In this document: positions 8,799 to 15,670 of the stretch, piece by piece
How positions within the stretch are numbered: the stretch's first letter is position 1
How the letters are laid out: every line of letters begins with the position of its first letter
DNA from: Alkalibacillus flavidus
GTDB lineage: Bacteria; Bacillota; Bacilli; Bacillales; Alkalibacillaceae
Direction: 5' to 3'
Length of the DNA stretch: 64,000 nt
Assembly: GCF_040545925.1 (NCBI RefSeq)
Contig: NZ_JBEPMX010000004.1
Span: 62,001 to 126,000 of the forward strand
The notes under the pieces: model-generated
What the model was told of the DNA's origin: nothing
Database searches by the model: none
Seen by the model: only the letters and a program-made list of their open reading frames with translations
Position numbers and translations under genes: made by a program

Positions 8799-9632
8799 CT
8801 AGCCAAGTAATTGAAGTACTGATTGTGGTTGCTGGTTTGCTTGTGCCAACATTGATTGTGACGCTTGTGTTAAAATATTTGCTCGCGTCATTTCCATCAT
8901 TTGATTCGCCATGTCGGCGTCACGAATACGTGATTCGGCTGCAGATAAGTTTTCAGATGCATTGTCTAAGTTTGAGATTGTATGTTCTAGACGATTTTGG
9001 ACCGCACCGAGGCTTGAACGTTGAGAAGACACTCCTTCAATTGCAGTATCAATTCTAGATATTGCATCATCGGCACCACTTTGTGACGTTATATCTAAAC
9101 CAGCAACACCACCACTACCTAACTCAGAAGCACTCATGTCTTCAATATTTAATTGCAGGTTTTGTCCTGAATTAGCACCTATTTGAAAAGTAAGCCCGCT
9201 TGTTCCGCCGCTAAAACTACCATCCATTAATGTTTTAGTATTAAATTCAGTATTTCCTGCAATACGATCCAGTTCAGATTCTAAAGCGTCTAATTCTTTC
9301 TGTAACTCATTACGATCTTCAACTGTATTCGTATCGTTCGCAGATTGAACTGAGATTTCACGCATACGTTGGAGGATACTATGTGATTCATCCAATGCAC
9401 CTTCAGCTGTTTGGATTAAAGAAATACCATCTTGAGCGTTACGGCTCGCTTGGTCTAAACCACGAATTTGACCACGCATTTTTTCTGAAATGGCAAGTCC
9501 AGCTGCGTCATCCCCTGCTTTGTTAATGCGAAGACCTGATGACAGCTTCTCCATCGCTGATTGTTGTTCGTTTTGGTTGATTCCCATTTGGCGATGAGTA
9601 TTCATCGCAGGAATGTTACTGTTAATAATCAT
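8799..9632 (-). CDS. hag: Flagellin, upstream copy
   Basis: A 277-residue flagellin with intact N-terminal and C-terminal polymerisation domains and a short variable centre rich in Gly and Ser (SGGTSGLTFQ...). It is the first flagellin gene after a sigma-D type promoter and probably the main filament protein. It lies directly downstream of csrA-fliW, the partner-switch genes that couple flagellin export to its own translation: FliW binds either flagellin or CsrA. Serines and threonines in the centre are plausible targets for the Maf/Pse glycosylation system encoded just downstream. Confidence 0.95.
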   Translation of the reverse strand: MIINSNIPAMNTHRQMGINQNEQQSAMEKLSSGLRINKAGDDAAGLAISEKMRGQIRGLDQASRNAQDGISLIQTAEGALDESHSILQRMREISVQSANDTNTVEDRNELQKELDALESELDRIAGNTEFNTKTLMDGSFSGGTSGLTFQIGANSGQNLQLNIEDMSASELGSGGVAGLDITSQSGADDAISRIDTAIEGVSSQRSSLGAVQNRLEHTISNLDNASENLSAAESRIRDADMANQMMEMTRANILTQASQSMLAQANQQPQSVLQLLG

Positions 9633-9662
9633 TACTAAATTCCTCCTTGAATTGTGTATGTT

Positions 9663-9678
9663 GCCACGTCCTTGTGGC
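9663..9678 (-). promoter_or_regulatory. CsrA-type hairpin in the leader of upstream hag
   Basis: The transcript reads GCCAC-AAGGAC-GTGGC, a 5-bp stem with GGA in the loop; ACAAGGACGU is close to the SELEX CsrA consensus. The Shine-Dalgarno CAAGGAGGA 15-20 bases further supplies a second GGA. Bridging of the two sites by a CsrA dimer would block ribosome binding, as established in B. subtilis. Confidence 0.8.
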
Positions 9679-9735
9679 GGTTAAGTTAACAGTCTGTTAG
9701 TCGGCCGACGATTGACTGATCTCCTTATGTTTTTA

Positions 9736-9762
9736 ATATCGACAAACTTTGCGTATGTTTTA
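9736..9762 (-). promoter_or_regulatory. Sigma-D type promoter for hag
   Basis: On the minus strand TAAA (9762-9759), a 15-bp spacer, then GTCGATAT (9743-9736). This matches the sigma-D consensus TAAA-N15-GCCGATAT with one mismatch. The -35 TAAA includes the csrA stop codon TAA. The predicted leader of roughly 95-100 nt contains the CsrA hairpin. Confidence 0.85.
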
Positions 9763-9987
9763 GTCTTTTTGAGGATTTTTTATTAAGTTTATCGAATCTG
9801 TTGTTAATTGACTTGCAAGTTGGTTTTCTTGAAGAATTTGTTGATATATTTCTTTCCTATGAATATCAACGTGTTTAGGGGCATCTATGCCAAGTTTGAT
9901 CTGGTCACCTTCAATACTTAGTACTTTGATCTCAATATCATCGTTGATTTGAATGGCTTCGCCTTCTTTACGTGTTAGAACTAGCAT
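9760..9987 (-). CDS. csrA: Carbon storage regulator CsrA
   Basis: A 75-residue RNA-binding translational repressor. It has the classic start MLVLTRKEGEAIQI, the VLSIEGDQIKLGIDAP core and the HRKEIYQ helix. The start is the ATG at 9987, inside the end of fliW (20-bp overlap) and preceded by GGAGGGGAGC; a longer in-frame extension reading back through fliW is not credible because it would add 34 residues of unrelated sequence. CsrA represses hag translation and is antagonised by FliW. Two hairpin targets are visible in the downstream hag leaders. Confidence 0.95.
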   Translation of the reverse strand: MLVLTRKEGEAIQINDDIEIKVLSIEGDQIKLGIDAPKHVDIHRKEIYQQILQENQLASQLTTDSINLIKNPQKD

Positions 9988-10417
9988 AATGCTCCCCTCC
10001 TTTGATTGGGTGCTTAGTGTGATAGTTAGTACTATCGAGTGACATTTGTTTTGCATAACGATTTTGAAGGTTAATGACGACAGGAGCACGTAAATTCATA
10101 GTCGATTGGTCGAATGGGTCTTGCACAGTAACAATCGCCCATACGCTGACATCCTCGCCTTTTTCGATTTGTAATTGTTCAACGGATGAGTCATCTAGTT
10201 TGAATTCATAATTTGGATCGATTAAAAATGGGTTCGTTAGGACGAAGGCGAGTTTAGTCGTCTTGGTTGATTGCATAATTTTGAATCCGGGGTTACCTTC
10301 TAAATCGAGTAATACGAATTCAGTTTCATCTTGGAAACCTGGTATGCCATTTTCAAAGGTTATGATTTGTTCTTTTTGAATTTCGATTGTTCCAAAGTAG
10401 ACTGTGTCTATATTCAT
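9968..10417 (-). CDS. fliW: Flagellar assembly factor FliW
   Basis: A 149-residue protein starting MNIDTVYFGTIEIQKEQIIT, close in length and opening to B. subtilis FliW. It contains the conserved FENGIPGFQDETEFVLLD and the later DPFDQSTMNLRAPVVIN. FliW binds free flagellin or CsrA; when flagellin is exported, FliW captures CsrA and frees hag mRNA. Its 3' end overlaps csrA by 20 bp, which would couple their translation and keep the stoichiometry of the switch. Confidence 0.95.
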   Translation of the reverse strand: MNIDTVYFGTIEIQKEQIITFENGIPGFQDETEFVLLDLEGNPGFKIMQSTKTTKLAFVLTNPFLIDPNYEFKLDDSSVEQLQIEKGEDVSVWAIVTVQDPFDQSTMNLRAPVVINLQNRYAKQMSLDSTNYHTKHPIKGGEHYASSNT

Positions 10418-10429
10418 GGTTCATTCTCC

Positions 10430-11026
10430 TTAAATTTTGTAATCAAATTGGCTTTGTCGCCATGATGCGATATTGACGTTAATGTCGAATTGAGGTTCTT
10501 GGCGTATGAAAGTATTCACATTACCTGGTTGATAATCGATTTGTGGTTTGTTCGGTTGCGCTTCGATAATCGGTTTATTAGGTGTTGCTTCGATGTTCAC
10601 ATCACCTGGATCGTAATTGATATCGACCGCAAATTGCGATGATGGAATCCACCCTATGTTAAAGTCCTTTTTCGGGTTTGGAATGTTTCGTTTCGCAATT
10701 TGTGTAATGGCGTCCGTTCCGTTTTCGATCCGCATCATTTCATCGCCTTCACGCGCGCGACGGGCTATACCTTCCATAGCATTTTGCTGACCTTCTTGGG
10801 CGTTTTGGCGCACTGATTCTTCGACACTAATAATACCCATGTCACGCCATGCTTCGGTTTGATCGATTGTTAATTTAGATGGTATTTTTTCAATTTGCAG
10901 GTCCGCTTCAGACTGTGAAATTTGTAAATCCGCACCTTGTTGTGTTATCTGCACTTGTGCATCTTGTGATTCGATTCCAATTTTGCCTCGTTGGATCGTA
11001 TAAGAAACGGGAGGTAACTGCATCAT
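10430..11026 (-). CDS. yviE: YviE-like flagellar operon protein (DUF6470)
   Basis: A 198-residue protein with the ATG at 11026 chosen over a GTG at 11032 that overlaps the Shine-Dalgarno AAGAGG. It begins MMQLPPVSYTIQRGKIGIES and ends in repeated proline-containing segments (EATPNKPIIEAQPNKPQIDYQPG). The same protein lies between flgL and fliW in B. subtilis (YviE). Its function is not established; no membrane segment or signal is seen. Confidence 0.85.
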   Translation of the reverse strand: MMQLPPVSYTIQRGKIGIESQDAQVQITQQGADLQISQSEADLQIEKIPSKLTIDQTEAWRDMGIISVEESVRQNAQEGQQNAMEGIARRAREGDEMMRIENGTDAITQIAKRNIPNPKKDFNIGWIPSSQFAVDINYDPGDVNIEATPNKPIIEAQPNKPQIDYQPGNVNTFIRQEPQFDINVNIASWRQSQFDYKI

Positions 11027-11050
11027 GAACACCTCTTTCCTATGTAGAAA

Positions 11051-11077
11051 AAGCTATCTGCATAAGACAGATAGCTT
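11051..11077 (-). terminator. Hairpin between flgL and yviE
   Basis: A perfect 10-bp stem with a 7-nt loop (AAGCTATCTG / CAGATAGCTT on the transcript) followed by TTTC. It begins 6 bp past the flgL stop. The U tract is short, so it may be a leaky terminator or a processing site that lowers expression of yviE-fliW-csrA relative to flgKL. Confidence 0.55.
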
Positions 11078-11083
11078 GTCAGA

Positions 11084-11965
11084 TTAACGTAAAAAGTCCA
11101 TTAACGTTGGTTGAATAATTCGCGATCCTGCACTTAGCGCTGCACGGTGAACGTTTTCTTGCATACGAAGGTTTGTGATTACTTCTGACATATCAGCATC
11201 CTCATTACTACTCATCACATCTTTTGTTGTGATTTCTTGTTGTGAAAGTCGTGTTTCAATTAACTCAGCACGGTTCATGCGAGCACCAAGGTCCGCTCGT
11301 TCATCTACAATATTCTGAGAATATTGATCAATGTCAGATAAATATCCATCTAAGTCGTCACCCGTTGTATTATTATCACGAAGGTCAGTAACAATATTCT
11401 CTAATCCTTGTATCATATTTTCGGAAAATGCATTAGAAGGGTCAACATTCGCTCTCAATTCAACACCATCAGATACTTCGATATTAATAGCTTTATTATT
11501 ACTTTCTCCACTTAAGTTACCATTATTATCAAAGCGTGGAGTATCAGTGTGAGTACCATTAAAGATATGTTTATTATTCACTTTTGTATTTGCTAATTCA
11601 ATCAAGTGGTCTTTTATTTGCTCAACTTCACTAGCCATATTCTCTCGTTGATTCTCCTCATAAGAATCATTACTCGCTTGAGTGACTAGTTCACGAACCC
11701 TCATAAGAGATTGGCCAGCTTCATCCATCGCTTCATCAGAAGAATCCATCCAAGTTCTTACTTCGGACATATTCCTTTCGAACTGCTCAACTTTGGATAA
11801 TTCCGAACGATAATCAACACCACGCATTGCCACTACTGGGTCATCTGATGGTTGATTGATTTTTTTTCCGGTTGATAATTGTTCCATATATTTACTCATT
11901 TGAGTGTTGTTTTGTCTAAGATTATTCAACATACTATTACTCAGCATCGATTGTGTGACGCGCAT
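11084..11965 (-). CDS. flgL: Flagellar hook-filament junction protein FlgL (HAP3)
   Basis: A 293-residue FlgL, similar in length to the B. subtilis protein. The N-terminus MRVTQSMLSNSMLNNLRQNN and LSTGKKINQPSDDP are flagellin-like D0/D1 sequences, and the C-terminus ends LRMQENVHRAALSAGSRIIQ PTLMDFLR. It caps the hook-filament junction distal to FlgK and is exported by the flagellar type III apparatus. It follows flgK after 10 bp. Confidence 0.95.
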   Translation of the reverse strand: MRVTQSMLSNSMLNNLRQNNTQMSKYMEQLSTGKKINQPSDDPVVAMRGVDYRSELSKVEQFERNMSEVRTWMDSSDEAMDEAGQSLMRVRELVTQASNDSYEENQRENMASEVEQIKDHLIELANTKVNNKHIFNGTHTDTPRFDNNGNLSGESNNKAINIEVSDGVELRANVDPSNAFSENMIQGLENIVTDLRDNNTTGDDLDGYLSDIDQYSQNIVDERADLGARMNRAELIETRLSQQEITTKDVMSSNEDADMSEVITNLRMQENVHRAALSAGSRIIQPTLMDFLR

Positions 11966-11975
11966 TTCGATTCAC

Positions 11976-13559
11976 CTACCTTCCAACTATACCCATTTGA
12001 TTAATAATTCGGTTTAAAGTTTCATCAACAACAGTCATGCTTCTTGCGGCAGCGTTATAAGCATGTTGGAATTTAATCATGTTCGACATTTCTTCGTCTA
12101 ATGACACGCCACTGACTGATTGACGGTTTTGATCAACTGATTCACGTAGGCTTGATGTATTATTAGCCATACGATTTGCCTCTTGCGCTTTAACACCTAG
12201 ATCTCCAATTTGAGCTTGGTAAAATGATTGTATTGACTGGTTATTCAAATCAACTAATTCTTCGTCACGTACATCCGATAATAACAATGCATTATCACCA
12301 TTACCAGACTCACCAGCAGTATCAGATGCAGCGATCGCATTTTCATTATTTTTAATAGTTGGAGCAACTGAAATTTGAGCTGCAGCACCATCGCCTAACG
12401 TCGTATCTAATGTAAAGAAATCTTGACCAGTTGACCCATCCAAGCCGTGTCCCTTTTGGTGTTGATCGTTAAACGCTGAAACAAATTCATCAGCCATTAA
12501 ACTCAAATCATCAATCATTTCAACATAATCACCTGCTGGATCTCCGTTTTCATCTACATACCCATTTGCTTCCATCGTCCCCCTTAAAGATCCGGTTGAG
12601 TTGAAACTATCAGCTGCGATCGTATTAGTGACACTTTTTATCGCGGTAGGATCATCACCTTCTTCATCATTTGCATTATTTAAATTACCAATATTGATAT
12701 TTTCAACGAGGGAATCATTCGTTCCACTAAACTCAAATTCAATCCCTTTAACGTCATTGTTGGAATTGATTAATTCAGCACCCGGAATTGCATTTCCGTT
12801 TTCATCCGCTAAATGGATTGAAGGTATTCCTTGGGCAAGCGCCGAAGGGTTACCCCCTATATCTTGGTCAGGCTCAATTTTAATATTTACGTACTCTGAT
12901 AATTCATCAATTGCTAAATCACGCTTATCATAAAGGTCATTAGGTACATCACCGTTTGGTTCTACACGCCCAATTTGGTCATTTAGATTTTCAATTTCTC
13001 TTATTAACGAATTAACTTGTGTAGCACCAGTATTCAACTGATTCTTCAACTCACCCTGAACATCTTTCAACTTGCCATCCAAGTAATGAAATGTATCCGT
13101 TACCGCTTCAGCACGTTGCACCATCACACGGCGTGCACCGCCGTCTTCCGGGTTTGTCGCCACGTCTTGAATCGATTCCCAAAACTGGTCCATCGTCTTT
13201 GCTAAACCAGAATCACTTGGCTCGTTCATGATTTCTTCTAAACGACCTAATGCGTCAGAACGTGCAGCATATTGACCGGCTTTATTATTTTCAGCACGGT
13301 ATTGGAAATCTAAAAATTCATCACGAACACGCTGGATTTGTCCGGCTTTGACACCTGTCCCCAGTTGTCCAGCCATTTCTGGGCGATTACGAGATGCTGG
13401 TGGGAACGGGTTCGTTTGTTCAAAGTTCACGCGTTGGCGCGAATAGCCTTCTGTATTGGCATTCGATATATTATGACTCGTTGTATGTAACGCGGTCTGT
13501 TGTGTCGCAAGAGCGCGTCTAGCGACTTCAAGACCGTGGAATGTCGATGTCGTACTCAT
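11976..13559 (-). CDS. flgK: Flagellar hook-associated protein FlgK (HAP1)
   Basis: A 527-residue FlgK. It shows the conserved N-terminal motif HTTSHNISNANTEGYSRQRV (about residues 25-44) and the C-terminal VSLDEEMSNMIKFQHAYNAA, ending INQMGIVGR. The central 300 residues form the variable outer domains and are rich in Asp and Asn. It forms the first hook-filament junction zone and is a FlgN export client; flgN lies immediately upstream in the operon. Confidence 0.96.
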   Translation of the reverse strand: MSTTSTFHGLEVARRALATQQTALHTTSHNISNANTEGYSRQRVNFEQTNPFPPASRNRPEMAGQLGTGVKAGQIQRVRDEFLDFQYRAENNKAGQYAARSDALGRLEEIMNEPSDSGLAKTMDQFWESIQDVATNPEDGGARRVMVQRAEAVTDTFHYLDGKLKDVQGELKNQLNTGATQVNSLIREIENLNDQIGRVEPNGDVPNDLYDKRDLAIDELSEYVNIKIEPDQDIGGNPSALAQGIPSIHLADENGNAIPGAELINSNNDVKGIEFEFSGTNDSLVENINIGNLNNANDEEGDDPTAIKSVTNTIAADSFNSTGSLRGTMEANGYVDENGDPAGDYVEMIDDLSLMADEFVSAFNDQHQKGHGLDGSTGQDFFTLDTTLGDGAAAQISVAPTIKNNENAIAASDTAGESGNGDNALLLSDVRDEELVDLNNQSIQSFYQAQIGDLGVKAQEANRMANNTSSLRESVDQNRQSVSGVSLDEEMSNMIKFQHAYNAAARSMTVVDETLNRIINQMGIVGR

Positions 13560-13577
13560 AGGTTTTGCTCCTCTCGA

Positions 13578-14069
13578 TTATGCCTTCGAATCAAACATAG
13601 ACCGGTCTGTTGATTGATTCGTCGTGTCTTTTTTATGGTAGTTCATGTCTTTCTGATGAGCAGGTTGTAGCATGTCGAGCGTCAATTCAACGTATTGTAG
13701 CGATTGCTCGGTTAAGTCACGGTTGAGCTGCTCTTGTTGTTTCAAGTCGGCTAACGTGTAAACGAGTTTTTCGTATAAGTTTTCAAGCCGTTCTTTCTGC
13801 TCTGGGTCATCAACCGTCGCGATTAAATTTGTAATCGTGCGCTCATCCGTGATTCCTTTTGCCTGAAACCATGCTTCTGTTTCCTCGACGCGTTTCGTTT
13901 CGAGTTGATCGATCGCTTGGGCGTGCTTGCGTTCTTTGATCAACATGTCGTTAAACGTTTCGAGGTCGTTTTGTTTCAGTTTTTCAGTTTTATCTTTCGA
14001 CAGATTCAGTAGGCTGTCGTTTAGCTGATAAATTTTGTCGAGTTTCTCAATAATGGATTCGATTGACAT
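13578..14069 (-). CDS. flgN: Flagellar export chaperone FlgN
   Basis: A 163-residue, highly charged helical protein in the position of B. subtilis yvyG, between flgM and flgK. The ATG at 14069 is preferred over the adjacent in-frame TTG because GGAGG is spaced 7 bases from it. Heptad-like helices run through most of the chain, as in FlgN, which binds the C-termini of FlgK and FlgL. The assignment rests on fold type and gene order more than on strict motifs. Confidence 0.88.
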   Translation of the reverse strand: MSIESIIEKLDKIYQLNDSLLNLSKDKTEKLKQNDLETFNDMLIKERKHAQAIDQLETKRVEETEAWFQAKGITDERTITNLIATVDDPEQKERLENLYEKLVYTLADLKQQEQLNRDLTEQSLQYVELTLDMLQPAHQKDMNYHKKDTTNQSTDRSMFDSKA

Positions 14070-14082
14070 CAATTAGCCTCCT

Positions 14083-14340
14083 TTAAGGCCGGAAGAATGA
14101 GACCATTTTGCTCGCGGTCTGATTTAAGTCAACGTTATACTCACCGTCTTGAACTTGTTGTTTCACCTGTTGGACGTGTTCATCGCGTGCTTTTTGGATG
14201 CCGTTATCTTGCATCGCTTTCGCACGGTTTGAAATTTCGACTTTATCGGATTGCGCGTTCGGCTGTTTCGCCGGTTGTTGTTGCTGCATTTGTTTTTGAT
14301 ATGGGCTTAAATGCGTTTGATTCGTTGGATTAATTTTCAT
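14083..14340 (-). CDS. flgM: Anti-sigma-D factor FlgM
   Basis: An 85-residue protein starting MKINPTNQTHLSPYQKQMQQ, with the conserved core DKVEISNRAKAMQD near the middle and helices toward the C-terminus that bind sigma-D. The N-terminal half is glutamine-rich and probably disordered. It is the first gene after a sigma-D promoter, giving the usual negative feedback. A 30-bp inverted repeat lies in its leader. Confidence 0.93.
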   Translation of the reverse strand: MKINPTNQTHLSPYQKQMQQQQPAKQPNAQSDKVEISNRAKAMQDNGIQKARDEHVQQVKQQVQDGEYNVDLNQTASKMVSFFRP

Positions 14341-14362
14341 CCTTTTTCACCCTCTCTTACGG

Positions 14363-14392
14363 AATTGGCCCTACGTTTAGGTTTGGCCAATT
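14363..14392 (-). repeat. Inverted repeat in the flgM leader
   Basis: Perfect 8-bp arms AATTGGCC / GGCCAATT separated by 14 bases, ending 22 bp before the flgM ATG. There is no U tract, so it is not a terminator. It could shape the flgM leader RNA or be an operator; function unknown. Confidence 0.55.
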
Positions 14393-14400
14393 GTGTTTCT

Positions 14401-14445
14401 AAATAAAAACGAACCTTCCATCTATCTATAATATCGGAAGGTTCG
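14401..14445 (-). terminator. Terminator of the comF-yvyF transcript
   Basis: On the transcript CGAACCTTCC, a 16-nt loop, GGAAGGTTCG and then TTTTTATTT: a 10-bp perfect stem with a good U tract, starting 9 bp after the yvyF stop codon. The left arm and loop also contain the -10 element of the flgM sigma-D promoter. Confidence 0.85.
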
Positions 14446-14457
14446 CGAGGATGTTTA
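14431..14457 (-). promoter_or_regulatory. Sigma-D type promoter for flgM-flgN-flgK-flgL
   Basis: TAAA (14457-14454), a 15-bp spacer, TCCGATAT (14438-14431): one mismatch from TAAA-N15-GCCGATAT. The -35 includes the yvyF stop codon. The expected start point (about 14424) lies in the loop of the terminator, so the sigma-D transcript would contain only the right arm and could not be terminated by it, while read-through from comF would be. Confidence 0.85.
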
Positions 14458-14883
14458 GTTTCGCCATTTATTTTCTTGATCGACATTGAAATAAACTTGT
14501 TTGTCGCGTTTTTCTTGCTCCTGTTCGGCGATTGTTTTGCCGCGTGTTTCTTCGTTCAAATCACTTTGTAAATCGCCCGCGCAATCGAGGCACAAGCGGC
14601 CTTCGTAAATTTGCGTGCCACAGCGTTCGCATTCATATGTGAGGTTCGGGAATTCCCCAGGGTGAATGCGGCGCTGTTTGAGCCATTTTTGAATTAAGTG
14701 TTTTTCAACACCGGTTTGATCAGACACTTCTTGCATCGTCGACATACGATTTTTCTTTTTGCGGATAAATTCGTAGACTGTTTGGAAATCTTGTTCTTCT
14801 TGTTTTAAACAGTCTGGACATACGTCGTGTGCGCCTTTGACGAATAGCTTGTCACAGCGCGGGCAGTTCGCTAAATCTGCCAT
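14455..14883 (-). CDS. yvyF: YvyF-like flagellar operon protein with zinc ribbons
   Basis: A 142-residue protein in the position of B. subtilis yvyF, between comFC and flgM. It begins with a zinc-ribbon CPRC...CPDC (Cys7, 10, 22, 25), then a helix-turn-helix-like segment (MSTMQEVSDQTGVEKHLIQK WLKQRR), then a second ribbon CERC...CLDC, and a charged tail. The MerR/HTH-like middle with two ribbons suggests nucleic-acid or protein binding; B. subtilis YvyF has been linked to control of flagellar gene expression. The stop codon contributes to the next promoter's -35. Confidence 0.85.
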   Translation of the reverse strand: MADLANCPRCDKLFVKGAHDVCPDCLKQEEQDFQTVYEFIRKKKNRMSTMQEVSDQTGVEKHLIQKWLKQRRIHPGEFPNLTYECERCGTQIYEGRLCLDCAGDLQSDLNEETRGKTIAEQEQEKRDKQVYFNVDQENKWRN

Positions 14884-14947
14884 GTTAACTCCTCCCCTCG
14901 ACCTTCTTTAATCTTATTATAATTGCTTTGGCCTAGAAAACAAAGTG

Positions 14948-15670
14948 TTAACTTCGAATTAATGTGAACGATTCGACAGATTTTGCGCCGTATTGTTTGA
15001 GGAAGGCGGCGGCTTGGCGGAGGGTGGTGCCGGTTGTGTAGAGGTCGTCGATGAGGAGGATGTGGTCGGGTGGTGATTCATTGAGGGTGAACGGGTTGTG
15101 GGAAGCGAGGCGTTCGTGGCGGGATTTTTTTGATTGTTTTGTGTTGTCGTGGCGGGTGAGGATGGTGGTGTTGATCGGTTGGTTGATTTGGCGGGCGATG
15201 GCTTCGGCTTGGTTGAAGAGGCGGTCTTGTTGGCGGTCAGGGTGGAGTGGGATGGGGATGATGGTTGGGGATTGTGGTTGGCGTTGGTGGGATTTGAGTT
15301 TTAGCGTGCGACGAGGTTTTGGTTGGAAGTGGGTTTGGTAGGCAGATTGAATCGCGGGTTGGAAGGCGTTAATAATTTCGTAGTCGCCGCGGTATTTAAA
15401 GCGATTGATGATGTCTTGAGTGAAGGGTGTGTAGCGGTAGAGCGAGATGTTGCGGGTGAGCGGGTCTTCTTTGAAGTGGGCGGTCCAGGTTTGGCAGTCT
15501 TGGCAGAGGACTGGGGTGTCGAGCGGTTTCATGCATCGTTGGCAGAAGGGTTGAGTGATGGTAGGAAGTTGGGCTTCGCATGATTCGCATATGGGTGAGG
15601 TTGTGGGTGCGAGGAAGGTGGTCCATGTTGTGTCGGGTGTGGTTGGGTTTTGGCATAGGTAACAGATCAT
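14948..15670 (-). CDS. comFC: Competence protein ComFC (phosphoribosyltransferase-like)
   Basis: A 240-residue protein of the ComF/GntX family. The N-terminus has paired cysteines (Cys3/6, 28/31, 43/46, 56/59), indicating zinc binding, and the C-terminus has the PRPP-loop motif LLIDDLYTTGTTL (about 205-217). It takes part in uptake and processing of transforming DNA together with ComFA. The start overlaps the comFA stop by 4 bp. The coding strand is unusually C-rich and rich in Pro, Thr and His codons compared with neighbours. Confidence 0.93.
   Translation of the reverse strand: MICYLCQNPTTPDTTWTTFLAPTTSPICESCEAQLPTITQPFCQRCMKPLDTPVLCQDCQTWTAHFKEDPLTRNISLYRYTPFTQDIINRFKYRGDYEIINAFQPAIQSAYQTHFQPKPRRTLKLKSHQRQPQSPTIIPIPLHPDRQQDRLFNQAEAIARQINQPINTTILTRHDNTKQSKKSRHERLASHNPFTLNESPPDHILLIDDLYTTGTTLRQAAAFLKQYGAKSVESFTLIRS

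Noticed and set aside
9760..10089. A 109-residue version of CsrA starting inside fliW
   Set aside because: The extra 34 residues are out-of-frame fliW sequence; the ATG at 9987 has a good ribosome site and gives the normal CsrA start.
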